Assembly: GCF_036826855.1 (NCBI RefSeq)
Contig: NZ_CP104578.1
Location: 3,286,001-3,350,000, forward strand
Direction of reading: 5' to 3'
From: Streptomyces sp. SJL17-4
Lineage (GTDB): Bacteria > Actinomycetota > Actinomycetes > Streptomycetales > Streptomycetaceae
Length of the DNA: 64,000 nucleotides
Part shown: positions 16,980 to 26,439 of the stretch, piece after piece
Numbering within the stretch: position 1 is the stretch's first letter
How the letters are laid out: each line of letters begins with the position of its first letter
Translations under genes and position numbers: made by a program
Notes under the pieces: generated by a model
What the model saw: only the letters and a program-made list of their open reading frames with translations
Told to the model about the DNA's origin: nothing
Databases searched by the model: none

Positions 16980-17834
16980 CTACCGGACCGGCAGCGGGGG
17001 CTTGACCGGCAGCTCGGGCGCGTCGACCGGCGGCTTCACCGGCAGCTCGGGCGCGGTGACCGGGAGCGTGGGCAGCGCGGGCAGTCCGGCCAGGTCGGGG
17101 GCGGGCAGGCCGCTGCCGAGGAGCGTGGCGACGGCCAAGTTGACCAGCGAGGTCAGGGTCGCCGTGACCTGCGGTACGACTCCGCCGGCGTCGCCGGAGG
17201 TGACCGCGGCGAGCAGGCCGGCGACCGCCTTCTCGATCGAGGCGAGCGCGTCGTCGACGACGTCCGCCGGGGCGGCCGCCTTCCCGGCCCACGCGGCCTT
17301 CGCATCGGCCGCGACGGGCAGGGTCACGGGCTGCTTCACGGGCAGGGCCGGGGCTTCCACGGGGGGTTTCGCCGGGAGATCGACGGGGGTCTCCGCGGCC
17401 GGTGGCGTGACGGGGAGCTCGGCCGCCGGTGGCGTGACCGGCAGGTCGGTCGACGGGGGCGTGACCGGCAGGTCGGTCGACGGGGGCGTGGCGGGTGTGT
17501 CCGGCAGCGGGGCCGGCGCGGCGGCCTTGGCCTCGTCGACGGCTGCCGCGATCTTGGCCTTGAGGGCCTCGGCGTCGGCCGCCGGGAGCTGACCCGAGTC
17601 GGCCTTGAGCGCGGCCGTGACGAGTTCGGTCACGGGCGTGGTCACCGAACCGAGGTCTCCGAGCGCCTCGGCCTGGGTCAGCAGGGCGGCGGCGTCGGGG
17701 AGGGGTGCGTAGGCGGCCCGTTCGGCCGCGGTGGACGGGTGGTGTTCGCCGGCGATGGCGGGTCCCGCCGTGCCGAGGGTGATGACGGCGGATATCGCCA
17801 GGGCGGTGATGCGGCGCGTAGCCAGGGGACGCAT
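16980..17834 (-). CDS. secreted Ala/Pro-rich protein with PVTPP repeats
   Basis: A 284-aa secreted protein. A signal peptide covers residues 1 to about 28 (AISAVITLGTAGPAIAGE). A helical Ala-rich part (about 35-105) is followed by near-perfect repeats of STDLPVTPP, AAELPVTPP and similar units (about 110-160), a second helical part, and a C-terminal set of PELPVKPP repeats. The protein contains no sortase motif, so it is probably released or held non-covalently. No known domain is recognised. Repeated LPVTPP/LPVKPP units suggest an extended spacer. It lies among chaplin genes on the same strand. Confidence 0.75.
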   Translation of the reverse strand: MRPLATRRITALAISAVITLGTAGPAIAGEHHPSTAAERAAYAPLPDAAALLTQAEALGDLGSVTTPVTELVTAALKADSGQLPAADAEALKAKIAAAVDEAKAAAPAPLPDTPATPPSTDLPVTPPSTDLPVTPPAAELPVTPPAAETPVDLPAKPPVEAPALPVKQPVTLPVAADAKAAWAGKAAAPADVVDDALASIEKAVAGLLAAVTSGDAGGVVPQVTATLTSLVNLAVATLLGSGLPAPDLAGLPALPTLPVTAPELPVKPPVDAPELPVKPPLPVR

Positions 17835-18044
17835 ATGTGTTCCTTTTCCTTATGCGTCGGACAAATTCCCTCTCACCGTGCCTGCGGGTGTAGCCCTCCG
17901 CAACCACAGAACTACTGAGCGCCACGCCTCCGTTCGAGTGAATCCACCCCTCGAACACGCCCCCCGAAGGGGCGTACGCCGTTGCACCGACCGGCGCACG
18001 ACGGTGCCGCCGAACGAGTACCGACCCCATGACCGCAAGGGAAA

Positions 18045-18086
18045 AAGCCGGTGCGCCCACCCCGTCGGGGGTGGGCGCACCGGCTT
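18045..18086 (-). terminator. intrinsic terminator of chaplin gene
   Basis: A 19-bp perfect stem (18045-18063 with 18068-18086, loop GTCG). On the minus strand it is followed by a run of T, so it is a textbook Rho-independent terminator, 27 nt after the chaplin stop. Confidence 0.85.
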
Positions 18087-18112
18087 CGGAAGGACCGATC
18101 AGGCGTGCCGGA

Positions 18113-18352
18113 TCAGGCGTTGACGCAGGCGTTGCCGAGGGCCGGGTTCAGCGCGCCGATGACGCTGACGGTGTTGCCGCAGAGGTTGACCGGGATGTGC
18201 ACCGGGACCTGGACGACGTTGCCGGAGGCGACACCGGGGGACTTCACGGCCGCGGCCTCGGCGCCGGCGTCGGCGGCGGCGGCACCGGCGGCACCGGCGA
18301 CCGCGGCGGCGGCACCCACGGTCAGGACAACGGCCTTGGCGATACGGGACAT
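18113..18352 (-). CDS. short chaplin
   Basis: A 79-aa precursor. Sec signal to about residue 28 (AGAAAADAG), then one chaplin domain with SPGVASGNVVQVPVHIPVNLCGN and the disulfide pair Cys58/Cys76, ending two residues after the second Cys, as is normal for short chaplins. It is nearly identical in the domain to the chaplin at 14130-14417, pointing to local duplication. GAGGAG lies 9 nt before the ATG. Upstream on the minus strand, CGAAC-N16-GTTGA resembles an ECF sigma promoter. The protein should assemble as amyloid fibrils at the air interface. Confidence 0.95.
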   Translation of the reverse strand: MSRIAKAVVLTVGAAAAVAGAAGAAAADAGAEAAAVKSPGVASGNVVQVPVHIPVNLCGNTVSVIGALNPALGNACVNA

Positions 18353-18375
18353 GGGGAAGTGCTCCTCGATCGAAA

Positions 18376-18403
18376 TTCAACGTGGACTGCGCGGACTGTT
18401 CGG
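18376..18403 (-). promoter_or_regulatory. candidate ECF sigma (BldN-like) chaplin promoter
   Basis: On the minus strand CGAAC is followed after 16 nt by GTTGA, 24 nt upstream of the chaplin start. This resembles the rodlin promoters in the window (GGAAC, 17 nt, GTTGA) with one less spacer base. Confidence 0.45.
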
Positions 18404-18608
18404 CCCGGCTCTCTCAACAACGCCTCGGCCTTTCATCGGTTGCTCTCCCGAACGGGTGACGTTCAACCGATCTTTGGGCCATAGGAGGGCCATTGGAGGG
18501 AGTGGGCGTGGAATGGCGCAACACGCTCAACGAGGAACCTGCCGCACGGATACGGGAGTTAGCGTTTCCAGGCATCTAATGCTTACTATCGCCCCGCGTC
18601 GGGGTTAT

Positions 18609-18624
18609 AACGTTCCCGAACGTT
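18609..18624. promoter_or_regulatory. palindromic operator candidate
   Basis: Perfect inverted repeat AACGTTC-CC-GAACGTT overlapping a TTATAAC -10-like element, 108 nt before the ATG at 18732. The arrangement suits a dimeric repressor. The regulator is unknown. Confidence 0.4.
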
Positions 18625-18731
18625 GCTTCCGGGCCCGCCGCGCGTTCACCCATTTCGTGCGGACGACACCTTCCCCTCTCCCGGCCTTCACGGGTCTTCC
18701 CTTCCTTCTCTCATCAAAGCGGAGAACCTGT

Positions 18732-19790
18732 ATGCGGAATTCAGCGGTTCTTGCTGTGCGTCGCAGCGTGTTGTGCGCCCTGTCGTGTGCGGCGCTGTCC
18801 GCCGCGCTGCCGGTCGCCTCCGCCTCAGCACCCGAGCCCCGGGAGGCGAGCCGCGTCCCGTTCGCCGCCCGCTACCAGTCCGTGCAGCACGGTGGGGTCG
18901 TGCGTGCGGCCAACTCCTCGGCGAAGGGCGCGAAGGGCACCGAGTCGGTCAACGACGACGCCGCGATCGCCTACGTCGACGTGGACAGCGACCCCAACAC
19001 GTACAACTCCAGCCGGGCCGAACTCGCCGTTCCCGCGGATGCCCGGGTCAGCTGGGCCCGTCTCTACTGGGGCGGGAACCTGCGGGTGGGCGAGCAGAAG
19101 CCGCCCGAGGACAACGGCCGGGTACTGATCGCCGAGCCCGGCGGCCAGTACAAGGCGCTGCTCGCGGACACCCTGATCGGCCACCGCACGGCCGACGGAG
19201 CCGACGCCTTCCAGGCCTCCGCCGATGTCACCGAGCTGGTCCGTTCCGCCCGGTCGGGGCAGTGGACGGTCGCTCAGGTCAACGTCGCCATGGGCCGGTC
19301 GGCGGTCGGCGGCTGGGGTGGCTGGACGCTCGTCGCCGCGTACGAGAAGGCGTCGGAACCGCTCCGCAGGATCGGTGTCTGGGACGGATTCGAAACGGTC
19401 GGACCGCACTCCGGCGAGCTTCGCGTACCGCTCGACGCAAACCGTTACGGCAAGGACACGAACGGCAGTCTCGGGGTGATCGCCTATGACGGCGACCGGG
19501 GTACTTCCGGTGATTACCTGGCAGTGGAAACGAGCCGCTCGAAGGGCGTCCGGCTCTCCGATTCCGCCAATTCCGCGGACGACGTGATGAACTCCAGCAT
19601 CACCGAATTCGGCACCGGCCGTACGGTCCGCTCACCCGATGGTACGAACACTCTGGGGTACGACTCCGACGTCTTCGACCTGCGGGGGGCACTGCGCGAC
19701 GGGGCCGACCGTGTCCACGTCCGGTCGGGGAGCCGGAAGGACACCGTGTGGCTCGGTGCGCTCTTCTTCCAGGCGGACGTCCGGCGCTGA
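18732..19790 (+). CDS. secreted DUF3344-type protein
   Basis: A 352-aa secreted protein. A Sec signal covers residues 1 to about 31 (VLCALSCAALSAALPVASASA). The mature beta-rich domain has the features of the uncharacterised DUF3344 family: ARLYWGGN, an ADVTELV segment, WTVAQVNVAMGRSAVGGWGGWTLVAAYE, and GYDSDVFDLRGAL near the C-terminus. It has no cysteine-rich or sortase region. ATG at 18732 follows GCGGAGAAC and starts the signal peptide. The next glycosyltransferase gene starts only 2 nt after its stop, so this secreted protein leads the exopolysaccharide operon. Confidence 0.8.
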   Translation: MRNSAVLAVRRSVLCALSCAALSAALPVASASAPEPREASRVPFAARYQSVQHGGVVRAANSSAKGAKGTESVNDDAAIAYVDVDSDPNTYNSSRAELAVPADARVSWARLYWGGNLRVGEQKPPEDNGRVLIAEPGGQYKALLADTLIGHRTADGADAFQASADVTELVRSARSGQWTVAQVNVAMGRSAVGGWGGWTLVAAYEKASEPLRRIGVWDGFETVGPHSGELRVPLDANRYGKDTNGSLGVIAYDGDRGTSGDYLAVETSRSKGVRLSDSANSADDVMNSSITEFGTGRTVRSPDGTNTLGYDSDVFDLRGALRDGADRVHVRSGSRKDTVWLGALFFQADVRR

Positions 19791-19791
19791 C

Positions 19792-20924
19792 GTGCTGCCT
19801 CCACGAGACACGGACCCCGGGTCCGTCACCGTCCTGCACGCGGTCCAGCCCGGTGACGGCGGGGTCGCCCGTGTCGTCATCGACCTCGTCCGCGCCCAAC
19901 TCGCCGCCGGTCTGCGGGTCGCGGTCGCCTGTCCCCCGGACACCGTCCTGGCCGCCGCCGTCCGCGCCGAAGGGGCCGACACCCATGTCTGGCGGGCCGG
20001 CCGGAACCCCGGACCCCGGCTCGTCCGCGAGACCCGGGACCTGGCCCGGGTGATCCGTACCGTCCGCCCCGGACTCGTCCACGCGCACAGCGCGAAGGCC
20101 GGGCTCTGCGCCCGACTCGCCCTGCGCGGACGGGTTCCGACGGTGTATCAGCCGCATGCCTGGTCCTTCGAGGCGGTCGAGGGAACGACCGCCGCGCTGG
20201 CCCGGCGCTGGGAGCGGTTCGGCGCCCGCTGGGCCGACCGGATCGTCTGCGTCAGCGAGGCCGAACGGCGTACCGGCGAGGCCGCCGGGGTCACGGCGGA
20301 CTGGTCCGTCGTCCACAACGGTGTGGACGTGGCCCGGTTCGCGACCGAAGGCCCGCCCGGCAACCCCGCGCCCACCGTCGTCTGCGTGGGCCGGCTCTGC
20401 CGCCAGAAGGGGCAGGACGTGCTGCTCGCCGCCTGGCCCGCCGTCCTCGCGGAGGTGCCGACGGCCCGTCTCGTCCTGGTCGGCGACGGCCCCGACGGCG
20501 AGCGGCTGCGCGCCGCCGCCGGCCCCTCGGTGCGGTTCACCGGCGCCGTCGACGACACCGTCCCCTGGTACCGGGCCGCCGATGTCGTCGTCCTGCCGTC
20601 CCGCTGGGAGGGCATGGCGCTCGCGCCCCTGGAGGCGATGGCGGCCGGCCGGCCGGTCGTCGTCAGCGATGTCGACGGGGCCCGCGAGAGCCTGCCGCCC
20701 GCCCATGAACCCCTGTGCCTGGTCCCGCCCGAGGACCCGGCCGCGCTCGCCACCGCTCTCGGCCGCCTCCTCGGCAGGCAGGAGCTCCGGCACCGCCTGG
20801 GCCGTGAGGCCCACGAGCACGTACTCAGCAGATTCGATGTCCGGCGCACCGGCGCTGCCGTCGCGGACGTCTACCGCGAACTGGCCCGAGTGCGGGGCAC
20901 CGAGCACAGAGAGCCGATTGCGCA

Positions 20925-20928
<4 letters not shown>
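19792..20928 (+). CDS. glycosyltransferase family 4
   Basis: A 378-aa retaining GT-B glycosyltransferase. The N-terminal acceptor domain has GDGGVARVVIDLVRAQ and HAHSAKAGL; the C-terminal nucleotide-sugar domain has VCVGRLCRQKGQDVLL, LVLVGDGPDGERL and the E-x7-E type motif SRWEGMALAPLEAMAAGRPVV. The GTG at 19792 lies 1 nt after the previous stop; no strong ribosome site is seen, so translation is probably coupled. It should add a sugar to a lipid-linked exopolysaccharide intermediate. Its 3' end overlaps the next gene (GTGA). Confidence 0.88.
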
Positions 20929-22373
<1,445 letters not shown>

Positions 22374-22375
22374 GG

Positions 22376-23716
22376 ATGGCCACGGCCGTGACGGTGCCGG
22401 CGCTCGCCCCGGACGTACGGGAGCCCGGCGCCCGGGAGACCGGCGTACGGGACTGGGCGCGCAGGGCCGGGGCGCTCTCCCCGGTCCTCGCCGTGATCGC
22501 GCTGCTGCTCGTCCCGGGCGGCGGCGGCGCGCAGGGCGGCACCGGCGGCACCGGGACGGTCGCCGACGCGGCCTCCGGGCTGCTCGTCCTGATCTGCCTC
22601 GTCCGGGTGCTGCGCGGCGGCGCCCGGCCGCTGACCCGGACGGCGGCCGTCGTCCTCGGTCTGCCGGTCCTCGGCATCTGTCTCGCGGCGATCACCTCGA
22701 ACGACCCGGCGGCGAGCCTGCCGGGCGTCGCCCGGTACGTACAGATCTTCGTGCTCGTCCCGGCCGCCGTGCTCCTGATGATCCGTGACCGGCGGGACTT
22801 CGCCGTGGTCGCCTGGGGTCTGGTCGGGCTCGCGCTGCTCCAGGGCGCGGTGGGTGTCGCCCAGTACCTGACCGGCACCGGTGCCTCGTACATGGGTGAG
22901 GACATCCGGGCCGTCGGCACCTTCGGGCCGACCGATGTGATGGGCATGGCGACCGTCGTGTCGTACGGGCTCGTCGTCGTCACCGGGATCGCGCTCGGCA
23001 GCGGTCCCGGGCGGACCCGGACGGCCGCGCTCGTCTGCGCCGGACTGCTCTTCCTGCCGCTCGTGCTGTCGTTCAGCCGGGGCGCCTGGATCGCGACCGT
23101 GCTCGCCTGCGGGATCCAGCTGCTGCTCTCGGGTCCCCGGCGGGCCGCGCGCGTGGCGCTCGCCGCCGGCGCGCTCGGGGTGGTCCTGGTCGGCGGGCTC
23201 GGCATCGGCTCGGCGATGGTGAAGGAGCGGGTCGCCAGCATCACTCAGGTGGCGGCCGCGCCGGACCAGTCGGTGACGGACCGGTACACGATGTGGGCGG
23301 CGGCCGGGCGGATGTGGGCCTCGGAGCCGGTCACCGGCGTCGGCCTCAAGGGCTTCCCGCAGTACCGCGACTCGAACGCCTCCCTCGCCCTGTCCTCCGG
23401 CAGCGACACGGCCGGCGCGGGCGCCGCCTTCGCACGGCAGCCGCTGCTGTCCCCGCACAACATGTACCTCCTGGTCCTCAGCGAGCAGGGCCTGTTCGGG
23501 CTGCTCGCCCTCGCGGGCAGCTGGGTGGCGCTGCTCGTCGGCGCGCTGCGGCGCCGGCGCCTCGGCGCGGACTGCGCGCTCGTCGCGACGGGCCTGCTCG
23601 GCTGGCAGCTCATCGACTTCTTCTACGCGGACATCGGCGGCCCCTCGACGGTCCTGATGTCGGTCGTGCTGGGCCTCGCGGCCTGGTGGGCCCTCGCGGA
23701 GGTCCGGCGTGCGTGA
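22376..23716 (+). CDS. O-antigen ligase/polymerase-like membrane protein (Wzy-like)
   Basis: A 446-aa polytopic protein with about ten hydrophobic segments and the periplasmic loop pattern of the O-antigen ligase family: FSRGAWIATVLA (about 225) and a large loop with SEPVTGVGLKGFPQYRD...SPHNMYLLVLSEQGLFGL, where the conserved PHN and the preceding GVG match the family. It should join lipid-linked repeats outside the membrane. ATG at 22376 has GGGAG/GAGG upstream. It ends inside the next gene, overlapping it by 8 nt. Confidence 0.85.
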   Translation: MATAVTVPALAPDVREPGARETGVRDWARRAGALSPVLAVIALLLVPGGGGAQGGTGGTGTVADAASGLLVLICLVRVLRGGARPLTRTAAVVLGLPVLGICLAAITSNDPAASLPGVARYVQIFVLVPAAVLLMIRDRRDFAVVAWGLVGLALLQGAVGVAQYLTGTGASYMGEDIRAVGTFGPTDVMGMATVVSYGLVVVTGIALGSGPGRTRTAALVCAGLLFLPLVLSFSRGAWIATVLACGIQLLLSGPRRAARVALAAGALGVVLVGGLGIGSAMVKERVASITQVAAAPDQSVTDRYTMWAAAGRMWASEPVTGVGLKGFPQYRDSNASLALSSGSDTAGAGAAFARQPLLSPHNMYLLVLSEQGLFGLLALAGSWVALLVGALRRRRLGADCALVATGLLGWQLIDFFYADIGGPSTVLMSVVLGLAAWWALAEVRRA

Positions 23717-25739
23717 CCCGTGGGCCGGGGAACCGGAGCCCACGGACACCCCGCGGGCCGGTGAACCACGCCCCACGGGCGGACCGCCCTGCGGCACCCC
23801 GCTGACCGACCCCTGGCCGACCGCGCCTCCGGGCCCCACGGACTCCCCGTGGCCCTCGGAGGCCGTCGTGCTGCCGGGGACGGACACAGGCACGCGTACG
23901 GGCACAGGTACGGGCACGGGCACGCGCACGGGCACACGTACGGGCACAGGCGCGGGCGCGGGCACGGGCACGGGCGCGGGCACGGGCACGGGCGCGGGTG
24001 CGGGCTCCCGCGCCGCCTCCCCCGGTCCCTCCGGCCGTCGCGCCCACGCCCGGGGCCGGGCGGCCCGGACCGGCGCGCCCGAGGGCCGGGGCTTCCTCGC
24101 GAAGGCCGCCGCCGTGACCGCCGGACTCACCGCGGTCGGGGCGCTGCTCGGGCTCGTACGGGACCAGATCCTGGCCGGGTACTTCGGGGCCGGCGCCGAG
24201 ACGGACGCGTTCCTGGTGGCGTGGACGGTGCCGGAGTTCGCCTCGACGCTGCTCATCGAGGACGCCATGGCACTGATCCTGGTGCCGGCCTTCTCCCGTG
24301 CCCTGGCCCGCCGTTCCGGCAGCCTGTACGGCGACCCGGTCCGCGCCCTCGTACGGGGCACCCTGCCCCGGCTCACCCTCACCGTCGGCGTCGTCGCCGC
24401 GATCCTCGTCGTCGCCGCCCCACTGATCGTCGGGGCGCTCGCCCCCGGTCTGCCCGACCCCGGCCTCGCGATCGACTGCACCCGGCTGACCGGGACCTGC
24501 GTCCTGACGTTCGCCCTGGTCGGCTACTGCTCGGCGGCGCTCCGCGCGCACGGCTCGTTCCTGCCACCGGCCACCATCTACGTGGCGTACAACGCCGGCA
24601 TCATCGGCACCATCCTGCTGCTCCGCGAGCCCTGGGGCGTGCGCTCGGCCGCCGCCGGCGTCGCCGTCGGCGGGGTCCTGATGGTCCTCGTCCAGGCCCC
24701 CTCGCTCATCCGGGAGCTGCGCGCCCGCCCCGTACCGATGCGGGAGCCCGAGGCGCTCGCGCCCTCCTCCACCGGTGAGGGCCGCATCCTGGTCCTCGGA
24801 CTGATCGCGCCCGTCGTCGCGTTCTCGCTGTCCCGCCAGTCGCAGACGCTGATCGAACGCTTCCTCGCCTCGCCGCTGCCCGCCGGCGCCATCTCGCATC
24901 TGAACTACGCGCAGAAGGTCGCGCAGATGCCGATGATCCTCTCCCTCATGCTGTGCACGGTCAGCTTCCCGGTGGTCGCCCGCGCCCTCGCGGCGGGCGA
25001 CACGGAGGCGGCCCGCCGCCGCGTCGAGCGGGACCTGCTGCTCGCCGCCGTCGTCGTCCTCGTCGGCGCCTCGACGGTGATCGCCGTCGCGCCCCGGATC
25101 GTCGAGCTGCTCTTCGAGCGCGGCGAGTTCACCCGTACCGACACCGTCGCCACCGCCGCCGTCATGAGGGTCTACGCCCTCGGGCTGCTCGGCCAGACGA
25201 TGGTGGGCGCGCTGGTCCGCTGCTACTTCTCCGCCGCGCGCCCGCTCTGGTACCCGGCCGCCGCGATGGCCGCCGGGCTCGTCACCACCGCCGCCGCCGG
25301 AGTCCCCGGCGCCCACTACTGGGGCGCCGTCGGCATCGCCGCCGCCAACGCCCTCGGCATCACCCTGACCGCGGTCCTGCTGCTGCGCGGCGCGCACCGG
25401 CAGGCCGTCCCGGTCCGTGTCGACCGGCTCGGCGAGGGACTGCTCCGGCTCGCCACCGCGGGTGCGTGGGCCACCGGCGCCGGCTGGCTGTGCTCGCTCG
25501 CGATCGGCCCCGCCGCCCTCGCCGTCGCCGTGGCGGGCCTGGTCGTCGCCGGCGTCTTCCTGATCTTCATCGCCTGCGCCGCCAAGGCGCCCGAGATTCC
25601 GCCCCTGCCCAGCTCCGCCTCCCGGAGGACCCCCCATGCCCGCCGCCACCGCGCTGAGCCGTCTGCTGCCGAAGCCGCCCCTGTGGATGAAGCCGCCCCC
25701 GTGGGTGGCGATGTACCACTCGATCGCGGACACCGCTGA
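23709..25739 (+). CDS. MurJ/MviN-like lipid flippase with low-complexity N-terminus
   Basis: A 676-aa MOP-superfamily flippase with about 14 helices from residue 130 onward, moving lipid-linked saccharide across the membrane (a Wzx role here). Family segments include AVGALLGLVRDQILAGYFGAG, TDAFLVAWTVPEFASTLL and the GEFTRTDTVATAAVM region. The first 130 residues are disordered, with about 45 residues of Thr-Gly/Ala-Gly dipeptide repeats (about 58-102). The GTG start overlaps the polymerase gene. Its 3' end overlaps the next gene by 104 nt, an unusually long overlap. A role in peptidoglycan lipid II transport is possible but less likely given the operon. Confidence 0.85.
   Translation: MRDPWAGEPEPTDTPRAGEPRPTGGPPCGTPLTDPWPTAPPGPTDSPWPSEAVVLPGTDTGTRTGTGTGTGTRTGTRTGTGAGAGTGTGAGTGTGAGAGSRAASPGPSGRRAHARGRAARTGAPEGRGFLAKAAAVTAGLTAVGALLGLVRDQILAGYFGAGAETDAFLVAWTVPEFASTLLIEDAMALILVPAFSRALARRSGSLYGDPVRALVRGTLPRLTLTVGVVAAILVVAAPLIVGALAPGLPDPGLAIDCTRLTGTCVLTFALVGYCSAALRAHGSFLPPATIYVAYNAGIIGTILLLREPWGVRSAAAGVAVGGVLMVLVQAPSLIRELRARPVPMREPEALAPSSTGEGRILVLGLIAPVVAFSLSRQSQTLIERFLASPLPAGAISHLNYAQKVAQMPMILSLMLCTVSFPVVARALAAGDTEAARRRVERDLLLAAVVVLVGASTVIAVAPRIVELLFERGEFTRTDTVATAAVMRVYALGLLGQTMVGALVRCYFSAARPLWYPAAAMAAGLVTTAAAGVPGAHYWGAVGIAAANALGITLTAVLLLRGAHRQAVPVRVDRLGEGLLRLATAGAWATGAGWLCSLAIGPAALAVAVAGLVVAGVFLIFIACAAKAPEIPPLPSSASRRTPHARRHRAEPSAAEAAPVDEAAPVGGDVPLDRGHR
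23880..24010. repeat. GGCACG microsatellite-like coding repeat
   Basis: A run of about 20 imperfect hexamer units of the type ACGGGC/GCGGGC encoding the Thr-Gly/Ala-Gly tract of the flippase. It is in frame and so can change copy number in multiples of two residues. Confidence 0.8.
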
Positions 25740-26439
25740 CGATCCGTACCGGGTGACCGTCTCCCCCGTGCGCTTCGCCCGGCAGCTGCACTGGCTGGGC
25801 GACCGAGGGCTGCGCGGGGTGTCGGTCCGGGAGCTGCTCGCCGCCACCGCGGAGGGGCGCGCCAAGGGGCTCGTGGGCCTGACCTTCGACGACGGTTACG
25901 CGGACTTCCTCGACTCGGCGCTGCCGCTGCTCCGCCGGCACGGCTTCACGGCGACGGTGTACGTCCTGCCGGGGCGGCTCGGCGGCGAGAACACCTGGGA
26001 CGCGGAGGGTCCGCGCAAGCCGCTGCTGACCGAGGACGGCATCGTGCGGATCGCCGAGGCCGGCTTCGAGATCGGCTCGCACGGGCTCACGCACGTCTCG
26101 CTCACCGCGGCCGACGACACGGAGCTGGCCGCGGAGACCCGGCGGAGCCGCGAGCTCCTGGAGGAGATGACCGGCACCACCGTCGAGGGCTTCTGCTACC
26201 CGTACGGACAGGTCGACCCGCGCGCGATCCACGCCGTACGCAAGGCCGGTTACCGCTACGGCTGTGCGATCGACCCGGGCCCGCACACCGGCACGTACGC
26301 CCTGCCCCGGGTCCACATCGGCGAGGACGACACCTCGTGGCGGCTCACCGCCAAGCGCCTCCTGCACCCGCTGCGCCGCCGCCACCCCGCCGACCTGATC
26401 CCCGCGCGGTACGGCCCCGCCGTGGTCGGTGCGTCATGA
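25636..26439 (+). CDS. polysaccharide deacetylase (CE4)
   Basis: A 267-aa NodB-type deacetylase expected to remove N-acetyl groups from an amino-sugar polymer. Motif 1 is TFDDGYADF (general base Asp and metal-binding Asp), motif 2 is SHGLTHVSL (two metal His), and motif 3 is CYPYGQVDPRA. No signal peptide is visible. The start ATG at 25636 is supported by GGAGG at 6-7 nt spacing although it lies 104 nt inside the flippase gene; ATG at 25687 is an alternative. It ends in an ATGA overlap with the next glycosyltransferase gene. Confidence 0.88.
   Translation: MPAATALSRLLPKPPLWMKPPPWVAMYHSIADTADDPYRVTVSPVRFARQLHWLGDRGLRGVSVRELLAATAEGRAKGLVGLTFDDGYADFLDSALPLLRRHGFTATVYVLPGRLGGENTWDAEGPRKPLLTEDGIVRIAEAGFEIGSHGLTHVSLTAADDTELAAETRRSRELLEEMTGTTVEGFCYPYGQVDPRAIHAVRKAGYRYGCAIDPGPHTGTYALPRVHIGEDDTSWRLTAKRLLHPLRRRHPADLIPARYGPAVVGAS

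Larger units (their letters stand above)
18353..18731. other. divergent intergenic region, chaplin and DUF3344-like gene
   Basis: A 379-nt region without a credible gene. It contains the minus-strand chaplin promoter (TTCAACGT 18376-18383 as reverse complement of ACGTTGAA, GTTC 18398-18401 as -35). On the plus strand it holds a small CCCCG/CGGGG hairpin (18592-18604), a TTATAAC box, and the palindrome AACGTTC-CC-GAACGTT (18609-18624). Confidence 0.6.
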
